From Porticoccus sp. W117 (GTDB taxonomy: Bacteria > Pseudomonadota > Gammaproteobacteria > Pseudomonadales > Porticoccaceae): a DNA stretch of 64,000 nt. The notes beneath the pieces are model-generated. The model was not told the origin of the DNA. It was given only the letters and a program-made list of their open reading frames with translations, and did not search any database. Location of the stretch: NCBI RefSeq assembly GCF_030341905.1, contig NZ_JATAAF010000008.1:62001-126000 (forward strand), read 5' to 3'. Every line of letters starts with the position of its first letter. Position 1 is the first letter of the stretch. Position numbers and translations under genes: made by a program. This document shows, in pieces, positions 20,700-31,896 of the stretch.

Positions 20700-21266
20700 A
20701 TGCGGCGACAAATCAGCGTTTACCTTATTCCTCTGTTGTGCTGTGCCCTGTTTGTGGCAGCGCAGCTGATACCGGTGAACTACCAGCAAATGCTACCGCT
20801 CAACCGGGTCGCTGTAGGTCACGGTGAGTGGTGGCGGCTGCTCAGTGGGCACTTTATCCATATCAATTGGACCCACCTCATATTCAACGCTTTGGTGGTG
20901 ATTTTGTTTCAGGGGTTATATCGGGGCTTCTTCACCTGGCGGCAGTGGCTGGTATTAGTACCGTTGCTGTGTATCGGTGTCAGTGCAGGCATTTTGTGGC
21001 TCACTCCCCTGAAATGGTACATGGGATTTTCCGGCGTACTCACCGGCCTACTGGTAGCGGCAGCCATTCTGCAGTGGCGCCAGATGCCATTTATTAACGC
21101 CGTGGTTCTGGCCGCTATCGGCATCAAAGTGTTTATGGAACAGCTGTCTGGCAAAGAAGTGATTGTCTCCACCATCAGCCATGTGCCAACAGCGGTGGAT
21201 GCGCATTTATATGGGGCGGTGTGTGGGCTGGTTTTGGGGACGTTGGGGGTTGTGTTGAGGAGATAG
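20700..21266 (+). CDS. rrtA: Rhombosortase (rhomboid-family intramembrane serine protease)
   Basis: 188 residues with about six membrane helices. The catalytic serine is in GFSGVLTG (Ser111), the catalytic His in AHLYGAVCG (His169), and the HFIHINWTHLIFN segment matches the rhomboid HxxxHxxxN region. The short form without extra domains matches rhombosortases, which process GlyGly-CTERM proteins. It is divergent (151 bp) from a gene encoding exactly such a protein. A TTG 12 bp upstream is in frame but lacks a ribosome site; ATG 20700 has a weak GGGC at 6 bases. Confidence 0.85.
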   Translation: MRRQISVYLIPLLCCALFVAAQLIPVNYQQMLPLNRVAVGHGEWWRLLSGHFIHINWTHLIFNALVVILFQGLYRGFFTWRQWLVLVPLLCIGVSAGILWLTPLKWYMGFSGVLTGLLVAAAILQWRQMPFINAVVLAAIGIKVFMEQLSGKEVIVSTISHVPTAVDAHLYGAVCGLVLGTLGVVLRR

Positions 21267-21430
21267 CTTCGAGCTGCGGGCTACTAGCCGCGAGCTGCCC
21301 GAGCGAGATTCACTGCCGAGCGCAACGAACGGACTTAAAACTTGCCGCCAGTTGTGAGATTCTTCGCTGCGCTCAAAATGACAACCTCGCTCAATCTGCT
21401 CGCAGCACGTAGCCCGAGGCCCGCAGCTGA
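21267..21430. repeat. Inverted-end intergenic element, family A copy 1
   Basis: Ends are inverted: CGAGCTGCGGGCTACTAG on the left and GTAGCCCGAGGCCCGCAGCT on the right, with GAGCGAGATT facing inwards and a TTCTTCGCTGCGCTCAAAAT core. It fills the gap between the rrtA stop and the SDR stop. Related copies lie at 24589-24704 and 63245-63383. Confidence 0.65.
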
Positions 21431-21432
21431 AA

Positions 21433-22212
21433 TCATTTCGGCCCCATCCGTATCCCGCCATCCAACCGAATAGTCTCTCCATTCAGGTAAGCATTTTCAG
21501 CGATATGCACCACTAACCCGGCAAAATCTTCCGCAGGCAGCCCCAGGCGTTTGGGGAATTGAATGTTGGCGACTAGCGCATCCTGCACTTTTTCTGGCAT
21601 GGCTTTGATCATGGGGGTACCCATAATGCCAGGAGCAATGGCCATCACCCGAATACCCAGTGGCGCCAGATCGCGAGCCATGGGCAGGGTCAGCCCAACA
21701 ATACCGCCCTTGCTGGCAGCGTAGGCGGTCTGGCCAATCTGGCCCTCGTAGGCGGCCACTGATGCGGTATTGATAATCACACCGCGCTCGCCTGCTTCGC
21801 CGCTGGGTTCGTTGTTAGCCATAGCTGCCGCCGCCACACGGGCCACATTAAAGCTGCCCACCAGATTGATATTGATGGCGGTAGAAAACCCGGAGAGTGG
21901 CATGGGCTCGCCATCGCGACTGAGGGTACGCGCTGCCGGGCAGATACCCGCGCAGTTCACACACAGGTGCACCCCGCCAAAGTGGTTGACCACAGCGTCC
22001 ACGGCTTGCTCGACAGATTGATCACTGGTGACGTCTACTGCAAAAAAGGCGGCCTTATCGGCGCCAATTTCCGCCACCGCTTGCTGCCCCCGCTCGTCGT
22101 TCAGATCAAAAATCGCTACCTTGGCGCCCTGTTGTGCCAACACCTCTGCAGTGGCTCGCCCCAATCCAGAGGCACCGCCGGTAACAATGGCGACTTTGTT
22201 TTTAATATCCAT
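21433..22212 (-). CDS. Short-chain dehydrogenase, 3-hydroxyacyl-CoA dehydrogenase type II-like
   Basis: 259 residues, classical SDR. NAD-binding VTGGASGLGRATAE, Asp after beta-2 (IFDLND, favouring NAD), NCAG, and catalytic Tyr/Lys in YAASKGG with the upstream Ser in NTASVAAYEG. The insertion ICPAARTLSRDGEPMPLSGF is typical of the HSD17B10/type II 3-hydroxyacyl-CoA dehydrogenase branch. It probably oxidises 3-hydroxyacyl-CoA in branched or straight fatty acid catabolism. It lies 12 bp after an acyl-CoA dehydrogenase gene, forming a two-gene beta-oxidation operon opposite an AraC regulator. Confidence 0.88.
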   Translation of the reverse strand: MDIKNKVAIVTGGASGLGRATAEVLAQQGAKVAIFDLNDERGQQAVAEIGADKAAFFAVDVTSDQSVEQAVDAVVNHFGGVHLCVNCAGICPAARTLSRDGEPMPLSGFSTAININLVGSFNVARVAAAAMANNEPSGEAGERGVIINTASVAAYEGQIGQTAYAASKGGIVGLTLPMARDLAPLGIRVMAIAPGIMGTPMIKAMPEKVQDALVANIQFPKRLGLPAEDFAGLVVHIAENAYLNGETIRLDGGIRMGPK

Positions 22213-22224
22213 CAGCTCGATCCT

Positions 22225-23406
22225 TTAACTTAGCTCTCTGGCTTCTTTCAATAACTCACGGGCAATCACCAGGCGCTGAATTTCGCTGGTGCCCTCGTAA
22301 ATGGTGGTAATGCGGTTGTCGCGCGCCATACGTTCCAGCGGATACTCTTTAACGTAGCCACCACCACCCAGCATTTGCAGTGCGGTATAGCAGGCATCGT
22401 TGCCCTTCTCACTGGCGAACAGTTTTGCCATGGAGGCCTGTTTGGAAAACGACAGACCGCGCTGTTTGAATTCTGCTGCCTGCATCAGCAGCAGGCGCGC
22501 CGCTTCCAGTTCTGTATAGCGATCCGCCAGCATCCACTGCAACCCCTGAAAATTAGAGAGCGCCTGGCCAAACTGGTAGCGCTGCAACAGGTGCTGGCGG
22601 GCGTAATCCAGTGCCGCCTGGCCCACCCCCAACGCCAGCGAACCAATACCGATACGACCACCAGCCAACTCGGCAACGGCGATGCGAAAGCCATCGTTTT
22701 CTTCGCCCATCAAGGCAGAAGCGGGTATTCGGCAATCTTCGAACAACACCTCGTTAGTTACCGATGCCTTCTGGCCCATCTTCTCTTCGGCACGGCCAAT
22801 TTTCAGCCCTGGTGCACCTTCTTCCACCAGGAAACAGGAAATACCCTTACCTTTGGGGGCGTCGTTGTCGGTCACCGCCCACACCACAAACACGCCGGCG
22901 TATTCGGCACTGGTGATGTAAATTTTGCTGCCATTGAGTACCCAGTCATCACCATCCCGCACCGCGCGGGTGCGCATACCTGCGGGGTCAGAGCCGGCAC
23001 CAGCCTCAGTTAAACAAAAAGCCCCGGCGCGAAATTCGCCACTGCATAGTTTGGGCAAATAGTGTTGTTTTTGCTCTTCGTTACCGATGGTTTGAATAAC
23101 CTCCGCCACCATATTAGTAACCGAGACGGTAACCGCTGTGGAGGCGCACCCCCGGGCCAGTTCGGTAATGGCCACGCTGAACGCCACCGCACCGGCGTCC
23201 ACACCACCGTATTCCGGGCGGATATTGAGCCCCATAAAACCCAGCTCAGACAGTTGCCTGAGCACACCCAGAAACAATTCGCGGTCGCCACTTTCATCCA
23301 GGCGCGCCGCGATAGGCGCCAGTTCATTGTCAGCAAACTGGCGCGCCATATCACGAATCATCTGTTGTTCATCGGTCAGTGCAAAGTCCAACGCTTGATT
23401 CTCCAT
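22225..23406 (-). CDS. Acyl-CoA dehydrogenase (short/branched chain type)
   Basis: 393 residues, full length. FAD and substrate motifs CLTEAGAGSDPAGMRTRA and WVLNGSKIYITSAEYAG are present, and the catalytic base is the Glu of IYEGTSEIQRLVIARELL. It introduces the alpha-beta double bond in acyl-CoA, passing electrons to ETF. Paired with the downstream SDR it covers steps one and three of a beta-oxidation-like pathway; no enoyl-CoA hydratase is adjacent. Divergent from an AraC gene across 178 bp, the likely regulator. Confidence 0.92.
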   Translation of the reverse strand: MENQALDFALTDEQQMIRDMARQFADNELAPIAARLDESGDRELFLGVLRQLSELGFMGLNIRPEYGGVDAGAVAFSVAITELARGCASTAVTVSVTNMVAEVIQTIGNEEQKQHYLPKLCSGEFRAGAFCLTEAGAGSDPAGMRTRAVRDGDDWVLNGSKIYITSAEYAGVFVVWAVTDNDAPKGKGISCFLVEEGAPGLKIGRAEEKMGQKASVTNEVLFEDCRIPASALMGEENDGFRIAVAELAGGRIGIGSLALGVGQAALDYARQHLLQRYQFGQALSNFQGLQWMLADRYTELEAARLLLMQAAEFKQRGLSFSKQASMAKLFASEKGNDACYTALQMLGGGGYVKEYPLERMARDNRITTIYEGTSEIQRLVIARELLKEARELS

Positions 23407-23584
23407 TTTGGTAATCGGCCAATAGTATCGACTGCGCCGTTGGGCTTGGAATGGCCAAACAGACAGAAAAATTTACCATTTTTTGCCAAAAATATTGAAA
23501 TCAGTGGCTCCTGCAGGTAAAAAAGCCTAAAAAGAAGTCATTTTTTACCAAAACCTTCAATGATCGCAAGGCTCAGATAGCCCT

Positions 23585-24586
23585 ATGGCCACAATCGGTA
23601 TCCACTATGTAAACGCCGCCCTGCAAGGTGCCCACAGACAGGGGCTGAACTGTCGAGAGCTGCTGCTGGCTGCAGACATTCAGCCAGCACTCCTTGAAGA
23701 GCCAGACTCCAGGGTTCACGCCGACCAGATGACCAAGCTGGTGCAGTTAATCTGGCAGCAAATGGGCGATGAATTTATGGGTTTTGTAGAGCCCCGTTGC
23801 AAAAACGGCACCTTCGCTCTAATGGCGGATACCGTCAGCCATTGCCACAACCTGGATGGCCTGCTGCGCAAAGGCATCCATTTTTACAACCTGTTCACTG
23901 ACGGCATTACCATGAGCTTACAATGCCGCGGTGAGCTGGCAGAGGTGCACATCAGTTTCGCCAACCCAAAGCTGGACAGCCAGCACTTTTACCGGGAATT
24001 CTGGCTGGTGATCTGGCACCGTTTCCCCAGTTGGTATATTGGTGAGAGTATTCATTTGAGTGCGGTTGAACTGGATTACCCGGCTCCTGAATACGAAGCA
24101 GAGCTGCGCCATATATTCCCCTGCCAGCTGCACTTCTCCCGATCGGCCTGCAAGCTGGTGTTTCAACGCAGCTACCTGGACAAACCATTGATCCGCTCCC
24201 CCTTGGAACTGGAACAATTTCTGACCAACTCCCCAGCCGATCTAATGACCATCCCCGGCGAAGATCACAGCCTGTCGGCCCAGATCCAGCGCATGATTGT
24301 CAAAGATACCAACGACGGTCTGTTGTTCCCCAAAATAGACGTGCTCGCGCGGATGCTGAAAATCAGCCCCCAGACCTTACATCGTCGCCTCATCGCCGAC
24401 GGCACCAGTTACCAGCAAATCAAAAACCACATCCGCCGGGACGTGGCCATCAGTAAATTGGTTAAAGAACAGTGTTCTGTGGAAGAAGTATCACGCATCG
24501 CTGGATTTTCCGAACCCAGTTCATTTACCCGCGCCTTCAAGCAATGGACAGGCATGTCGCCACGGGATTATCGGAGTAAGGATTAA
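23585..24586 (+). CDS. AraC-family transcriptional regulator (Arabinose_bd/OruR type)
   Basis: 333 residues. N-terminal ligand domain of the Pseudomonas OruR/ArgR-like type (MGDEFMGFVEPRCKNGTFAL, REFWLVIWHRFPSWYIGE) followed by a C-terminal double helix-turn-helix (LARMLKISPQTLHRRLIADG and VEEVSRIAGFSEPSSFTRAF, ending MSPRDYR). It is divergent from the acyl-CoA dehydrogenase/SDR operon, so it probably activates it in response to a substrate-derived ligand (inference). Confidence 0.87.
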   Translation: MATIGIHYVNAALQGAHRQGLNCRELLLAADIQPALLEEPDSRVHADQMTKLVQLIWQQMGDEFMGFVEPRCKNGTFALMADTVSHCHNLDGLLRKGIHFYNLFTDGITMSLQCRGELAEVHISFANPKLDSQHFYREFWLVIWHRFPSWYIGESIHLSAVELDYPAPEYEAELRHIFPCQLHFSRSACKLVFQRSYLDKPLIRSPLELEQFLTNSPADLMTIPGEDHSLSAQIQRMIVKDTNDGLLFPKIDVLARMLKISPQTLHRRLIADGTSYQQIKNHIRRDVAISKLVKEQCSVEEVSRIAGFSEPSSFTRAFKQWTGMSPRDYRSKD

Positions 24587-24588
24587 AC

Positions 24589-24704
24589 AGCTACGGGCCT
24601 CGGGCTGCGAGCAGCGGGCTGTTCGGTGGAAATGATTACAAATAATGCGACCAACTCAAATCTCGCTTGATCTGCTCGTAGCCAGAAGCTCGAAGCCCGC
24701 AGCC
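24589..24704. repeat. Inverted-end intergenic element, family A copy 2
   Basis: Left end AGCTACGGGCCTCGGGCTGC, right end GCTCGAAGCCCGCAGCC, with AATCTCGCTTGATCTGCTCG inside. It resembles copy 1 (21267-21430) at both ends and lies between the AraC gene and the shikimate kinase-like gene. Confidence 0.6.
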
Positions 24705-24768
24705 ACTACCCCACCGGCAATCGCTTGCTTATAATCCAATCTTTCCGATAACTCACGGCAGCACACAT

Positions 24769-25284
24769 ATGGAAAATCAACCCGGCGTTATTCTGATCGG
24801 CATGCCTGGGGCAGGCAAAAGTACTCTTGGTATTCAGCTGGCCAAAGAACTCGGTTTTGATTTTGTCGACACCGATGTCTCCATCCAGGTACACACCGGA
24901 CAGACGCTGCAAGACATTATTGACTCCAGCGACTACTTGAATTTACGACGCATTGAAGAAGCCGTGCTACTGAAAACTGACTGCCACGACATGGTGGTGG
25001 CCACCGGTGGCAGTGCAGTGTATAGCGACCCCGGCATGAACCACCTGAAAGAACAGGGAACGGTGGTATTTTTGGATACACCGCTTGAGGAGTTGCGCCG
25101 CCGCATTCACAACTACGACTCACGAGGCATCGCCCGCCGCCCGGATCAAACCCTGGAAGATGTGTTCGCCGAACGCCAGGCGCTCTATGAAAAGTACGCA
25201 GATATCACTGTATTGTGCGACGGCCTCGACCAACACCAAGCGCTGGAAAGTATTACCAAACAGCTAGCAGCCCGTAGCTCGTAG
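24769..25284 (+). CDS. Shikimate kinase-like protein (divergent)
   Basis: 171 residues. P-loop GMPGAGKST, shikimate-site Asp in VDTDVSIQ, LRRIEE in place of the FRxxE box, ATGGSAVYS in place of the usual GGG, and a lid with RGIARRPDQ. The fold is clear, but the substitutions and the lack of an aroB neighbour suggest a second, divergent kinase rather than the main AroK; the substrate is uncertain. The last codons (AARSS) lie inside a family A-type repeat, so the C-terminus has been extended by the repeat. Convergent with dapB, 9-bp gap. Confidence 0.8.
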   Translation: MENQPGVILIGMPGAGKSTLGIQLAKELGFDFVDTDVSIQVHTGQTLQDIIDSSDYLNLRRIEEAVLLKTDCHDMVVATGGSAVYSDPGMNHLKEQGTVVFLDTPLEELRRRIHNYDSRGIARRPDQTLEDVFAERQALYEKYADITVLCDGLDQHQALESITKQLAARSS

Positions 25285-25291
25285 CTCGCGG
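25268..25291. repeat. Half copy of family A repeat at the shikimate kinase/dapB junction
   Basis: GCAGCCCGTAGCTCGTAGCT plus CGCGGC matches the ends of family A elements and overlaps the 3' end of the preceding coding region. Confidence 0.5.
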
Positions 25292-25293
25292 CT

Positions 25294-26162
<869 letters not shown>

Positions 26163-26202
26163 TCTAGCGAATAACGGCAAAACAACAAGCATTCACCGGA
26201 AA

Positions 26203-26793
26203 TTACTTGGCAAATTTACTCTCATAGCTGTCGCCGGTTTTAGTGCCTTCAAATTCGATATTGAAAGTCACCTCTTTACCCACCATAGGTGCGTAGGCAC
26301 TGACACCCCAATCCGTGCGATCCAATATGCCGGTGGCGGAAAAACCAATGGCGTCTGACTGGTAAATAGGGTGTTTGCCAATTTTATTTATGGTCACCTG
26401 CAAGATAACTGGCTTAGTGACTTTGCGAATGGTCAAATCGCCGGTAATTTCCAGCTGGCTCTCTGCCACTGATTTCACCTCGGTACTGGCGAATGTGATT
26501 TTGGGAAACTGTTCTGCGTTAAGAAAGTCCGCCGCCTTGATATGGTCGGTTTTGGGGTCATGACCGAGGTCGACACTGCCTGAATATATGGTTGCAGACA
26601 CCGTGGACTTTTCCGGGTTTTCCGCGTCATACACCAGCTCACTTTCTACATTGGTAAAGCGCCCGTAAGTGGTGGAAAACCCGAGGTGGTTGATTTTAAA
26701 AATCACCTCGGTGTGGGAGTTGTCGCCGATGTACTTGTCGGCAGCAAATGCCGAGCAGGAATATACGACGGCGAAAATCAGTAGATATTTCAT
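26203..26793 (-). CDS. YceI-family periplasmic lipid-binding protein
   Basis: 196 residues from the ATG at 26793, with signal peptide KYLLIFAVVYSCSAFA cut before ADKY. The YceI beta-barrel signature runs from HTEVIFKINHLGFSTTYGRF through KTDHIKAADFLNAEQFPKITF to GDLTIRKVTKPVILQV. Family members bind isoprenoid or fatty-acyl lipids in the periplasm. A longer in-frame start overlaps the upstream AraC gene and lacks a signal peptide. It follows that regulator by about 94 bp on the same strand. Confidence 0.92.
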   Translation of the reverse strand: MKYLLIFAVVYSCSAFAADKYIGDNSHTEVIFKINHLGFSTTYGRFTNVESELVYDAENPEKSTVSATIYSGSVDLGHDPKTDHIKAADFLNAEQFPKITFASTEVKSVAESQLEITGDLTIRKVTKPVILQVTINKIGKHPIYQSDAIGFSATGILDRTDWGVSAYAPMVGKEVTFNIEFEGTKTGDSYESKFAK

Positions 26794-26887
26794 GTTGGCC
26801 CCTCTCAAATATGGAATAAAGCCAGATAGTAACGAACCGATATTGACCAAATGGGTGGGCGACACAAAACTTTGCGTAACATACGAT

Positions 26888-27826
26888 TTACACATTGGAA
26901 CGTCGGTATTCGCCGGGGCTAATGCCTAGTACGCGCTTAAAGGCTTTGCTGAAAGAAGCCACGGTTTCATAGCCCACCAGGTTAGCGATTTGCTCCAGGT
27001 TGTGGTTCGACTCCAGCAACAATCGCTGCGCGTTTTGCATACGCCAGTGGGCAACGTATTGCATAGGAGAAATATTCAAAAAGCGTTTGAATTTGTCGGA
27101 GAATAACGACTTAGACATACCCGCCTGTTCAGCCATTCGCTCAATGCTCCAATCGCCACAGTAATGGCTGTGAAAAGCGGTCAAGCATTTGGAAAGCTGC
27201 TTATCGTTCAGCGCCGCCACAAAGCCGGTGTCTATTTCATGGGTAGCACTCCAGTGTTTGATGGATTGAATAAATACAATCTCAGACAAGCGCTTGAGTA
27301 TCGCCTCGCTACCCAACTGGCCTTCGGTAGCCACATGCTCCATAAATCGCAGTGAATCTTTTAGCCAACTGTACTCACTGCTGTTGTTTTCGTTAATCAC
27401 AATGTACGGTGGCAAATTTTGAATCAAGGGGTGGCTGTAAGCCTGGCTAAATTCAAAATGGCCGCACACCAGCCGGGTACTGGCAACCGGGTCCGGCTCC
27501 CCCAGCAACAATTTACCACCGCCATCGTACTGCACCGCCGCCAATACATCGTCGAGCATCATAGGCTCTGAATCGGCCTCATAGCTCATAATATGGGCAC
27601 AGCCATGGGGCACAATAATCATTTCACCGTCCCGCAACAGCATGGGTTGATCAACCCCTTCAATGCGCACCCAACACGTACCCTGAGTGACATAGTGAAA
27701 TCTGGCCACATTTTTATAGGTGGGAATTGCAATGCTCCAAGGTGGGCTATACACCGTGGAAAAGTAAAAGGCCGAGCCAAAGTGCAGGGTGTCGAGCACA
27801 TTCGTCAATGTATCCATATATCTCAT
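26888..27826 (-). CDS. AraC-family transcriptional regulator with cupin sensor
   Basis: 312 residues. N-terminal cupin_6-type domain (ARFHYVTQGTCWVRIEG, GEMIIVPHGCAHIM, RLVCGHFEF) and C-terminal AraC helix-turn-helix pair (IERMAEQAGMSKSLFSDKFK, LEQIANLVGYETVASFSKAF, GISPGEYRR). Such regulators often sense small metabolites or envelope stress. It is divergent (117 bp) from a YHS protein gene and upstream of the YceI gene, so either may be its target (inference). Confidence 0.87.
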   Translation of the reverse strand: MRYMDTLTNVLDTLHFGSAFYFSTVYSPPWSIAIPTYKNVARFHYVTQGTCWVRIEGVDQPMLLRDGEMIIVPHGCAHIMSYEADSEPMMLDDVLAAVQYDGGGKLLLGEPDPVASTRLVCGHFEFSQAYSHPLIQNLPPYIVINENNSSEYSWLKDSLRFMEHVATEGQLGSEAILKRLSEIVFIQSIKHWSATHEIDTGFVAALNDKQLSKCLTAFHSHYCGDWSIERMAEQAGMSKSLFSDKFKRFLNISPMQYVAHWRMQNAQRLLLESNHNLEQIANLVGYETVASFSKAFKRVLGISPGEYRRSNV

Positions 27827-27943
27827 AGCTCTGGACGATTGGACAAAAATTATGGATTAAAAGGCATTGTTAGCCAGATTTAGTCACCATATATTACGCA
27901 ACAGCAAAATGCTACCCCATCCATTTATGACGAGGAAAACATC

Positions 27944-28405
27944 ATGAAATCTTTGAAAGGCTTTTTGGCTGCCGCACTGGGTGCTGCCGCTTTACTGTTT
28001 GGCTCTGTAGCGACTGCAGACTCTGTATCGGTCAACACCGTTGGTGCTGGTGGTTACGATTTGGTGTCTTACCAAAATGGTAAAAAGCCCATTCCAGGTA
28101 ACGGCCACTTCACCGCAACAGTGAACGGAGTAACTTACTTGTTCGATAACAAAAGCAACTTGAAAACCTTTAACAAAAACCCTGACAAGTACCTGCCACA
28201 ATACGGCGGCTACTGTGCATTTGGTGCAGCGGTTGGCAAAAAATTCGCTGGCGACCCAACTGTATGGGAAGTAGTTGATGGCAAGTTGTACCTGAACCTG
28301 GACAACCGCATTAAAGCCGACTGGTCGAAAGACATTCCAGGGTATATCAAGAAAGCCGACAAGAACTGGAAAAAAATCAAGAATGTACCTGCTTCCGAGT
28401 TGTAA
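27944..28405 (+). CDS. Exported YHS-domain protein, paralog 1
   Basis: 153 residues with signal peptide (FLAAALGAAALLFGSVATA). The YHS region has GGYDLVSYQNGKKPIPGNGH, VTYLFDNKSNLKTFNKNPDK and YLPQYGGYCAFG, as in YHS proteins thought to bind metals. A second copy with the same layout is at 42553-43002. The preceding ATGACGAGGAAAACATC gives a good ribosome site. It is divergent from an AraC regulator and closed by a strong terminator. The function of this exported YHS class is not established. Confidence 0.87.
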   Translation: MKSLKGFLAAALGAAALLFGSVATADSVSVNTVGAGGYDLVSYQNGKKPIPGNGHFTATVNGVTYLFDNKSNLKTFNKNPDKYLPQYGGYCAFGAAVGKKFAGDPTVWEVVDGKLYLNLDNRIKADWSKDIPGYIKKADKNWKKIKNVPASEL

Positions 28406-28420
28406 TTGCGTGGAACGCGC

Positions 28421-28454
28421 AAAAAAGGCCTGATCTTTCGATCAGGCCTTTTTT
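28421..28454. terminator. Strong terminator after the YHS gene
   Basis: A 34-nt near-perfect palindrome, AAAAAAGGCCTGATC and GATCAGGCCTTTTTT around TTTC; works in either direction by sequence. Confidence 0.92.
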
Positions 28455-28457
28455 GTG

Positions 28458-28628
28458 GCTAGACGTCGGACGTCTGAAGTCGGACGCTTAAAACCAAATA
28501 CGCTGTCAGTCAGTAAGGGTAAGTTAGACTAGCCAAAGACTTAATCTACCTAGGTGGCAGCTGCAGTGTGTAAAACACCCGTTGGGCGAAGCCCAACTGC
28601 GTCCGACCTCAGACGTCCGACATCTAGC
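28458..28628. repeat. Inverted-end intergenic element, family B copy 1
   Basis: Left end GCTAGACGTCGGACGTCTGA, right end TCAGACGTCCGACATCTAGC, with internal ACCCGTTGGGCGAAGCCCAA hairpin. The second copy, in opposite orientation, is at 52181-52294. It fills the gap between the YHS gene and dnaJ. Confidence 0.75.
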
Positions 28629-28636
28629 TTTTCTAA

Positions 28637-29755
28637 TCAATTACCAAAGAACTGTTTCACGCCATCAAACCATGAGGTTTTTCGGGGTGAATGTTTGCCA
28701 CCTTCACAGCTGTCATTCAGCTGGCGCAGCATTTCTCTTTGCTCATCACTGAGATTCACTGGTGTTTCCACTACAACCCGGCACAGCAAATCGCCAGTGC
28801 CGCCACCACGAACCGGGGCAACCCCCTTGCCGCGAATGCGGAATAATTTGCCGGTTTGGGTTTCGCCGGGGATTTTCAATTTCACACGGCCATCCAGGGT
28901 AGGTACTTCCAATTCACCACCCAAGGCGGCATCGGTAAAGCTGATGGGCACTTCGCAATACAGGTTGCGGCCGTCGCGATGGAAAATATCGTGCTCACGC
29001 ACCGACACCTGCACATACAGGTCACCACTGGGGCCACCTTCCGGCCCGGCTTCACCTTCACCGCTAAGGCGGATGCGATCACCGTTATCGACACCGGCGG
29101 GGATGTTTACCGACAGGGTTTTCTGCTCTTCCACTCGACCCTGGCCATGACAACTACCACAGGGGTCTTTGATCACCGTGCCGCGGCCACGACATTTGGG
29201 ACAGGGTTGCTGAACCGCAAAAAAGCCCTGCTGCATGCGTACCTGGCCGCTGCCACTACAGGTATCACAGGTGGATGCAGAGGTGCCTTTTTTGGCGCCA
29301 CTGCCATCACAAGTGTTACAGGAAACCAGCGTGGGAATGCGAATTTTTTTGGCGACACCTTTTACGGCTTCTTCCAGGTCCAGCTCCATGGTGTAGCTGA
29401 GGTCGGCACCGCGACGGGGGCCGCCGCGGCTACGGCCACCGCCGCCACCAAAAATATCACCGAATACATCGCCAAAAATATCGCTGAAGTTGCCGCCGCC
29501 AAAACCGCCACCGCCAAAGCCGCCCTGGCTGTCGACACCGGCATGACCATACTGGTCATAGGCAGCACGCTTTTCGCTGTTGGAAAGTACTTCGTAGGCC
29601 TCACTGGCCTCTTTGAACTTTTCCTCGGACTCTTTGTTGTCCGGGTTGCGGTCCGGGTGATGCTTCATGGCCACCCGGCGGTAGGCTTTTTTCAGCTCTG
29701 CTTCCGAGGCGTTTTTAGTGACACCCAGTACTTCGTAGTAATCGCGTTTTGACAT
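28637..29755 (-). CDS. dnaJ: Molecular chaperone DnaJ (type I Hsp40)
   Basis: 372 residues. J domain with HPD ([11 protein letters not shown]), a Gly/Phe-rich linker ([18 protein letters not shown]), four zinc-binding CxxCxGxG repeats ([32 protein letters not shown]) and the C-terminal substrate domains. It delivers unfolded clients to DnaK and stimulates its ATPase. It follows dnaK on the same strand, with an 86-bp inverted repeat between them. Confidence 0.98.
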   Translation of the reverse strand: MSKRDYYEVLGVTKNASEAELKKAYRRVAMKHHPDRNPDNKESEEKFKEASEAYEVLSNSEKRAAYDQYGHAGVDSQGGFGGGGFGGGNFSDIFGDVFGDIFGGGGGRSRGGPRRGADLSYTMELDLEEAVKGVAKKIRIPTLVSCNTCDGSGAKKGTSASTCDTCSGSGQVRMQQGFFAVQQPCPKCRGRGTVIKDPCGSCHGQGRVEEQKTLSVNIPAGVDNGDRIRLSGEGEAGPEGGPSGDLYVQVSVREHDIFHRDGRNLYCEVPISFTDAALGGELEVPTLDGRVKLKIPGETQTGKLFRIRGKGVAPVRGGGTGDLLCRVVVETPVNLSDEQREMLRQLNDSCEGGKHSPRKTSWFDGVKQFFGN

Positions 29756-29776
29756 TTATGCTTCCGCATTCTGCGG

Positions 29777-29862
29777 GAGATGTGAGATGAGAGACGAGAG
29801 ACGGGCGGCTTCGAAAATTATTCGAAGTCGCCCGTCTCACATCTCCCGTCTTTCGTCTCTCG
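29777..29862. repeat. Long inverted repeat between dnaK and dnaJ (family C)
   Basis: Central arms GAGACGGGCGGCTTCGAA (29798-29815) and TTCGAAGTCGCCCGTCTC (29821-29838) with a 5-nt loop, flanked by imperfect arms rich in GAGATGTGAGA/GAGAGACGAGAG. In the mRNA it would make a very stable stem and could lower dnaJ output relative to dnaK. Confidence 0.75.
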
Positions 29863-29864
29863 TA

Positions 29865-31790
<1,926 letters not shown>

Positions 31791-31847
31791 TGTGTTTCTC
31801 CGATGTTCTCTAGGGCTTGCCGCCCAGTATTCAATTTCGTTGGTGTC

Positions 31848-31876
31848 TATATGGGGCTTGAAAAACCCCTTTCAAG
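31848..31876 (-). promoter_or_regulatory. Sigma-32 heat-shock promoter of dnaK
   Basis: On the minus strand CTTGAAA, 13 bp, CCCCATATA: this matches the sigma-32 consensus (CTTGAAA, CCCCATnT) at standard spacing, about 58 bp before the dnaK start. Confidence 0.9.
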
Positions 31877-31896
31877 TCTGTGGTTATGGCGTGGCG

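Noticed and set aside
20700-21266. General rhomboid protease GlpG
   Set aside because: It lacks the N-terminal cytoplasmic domain of GlpG, is short, and sits beside a GlyGly-CTERM gene, which fits rhombosortase better.
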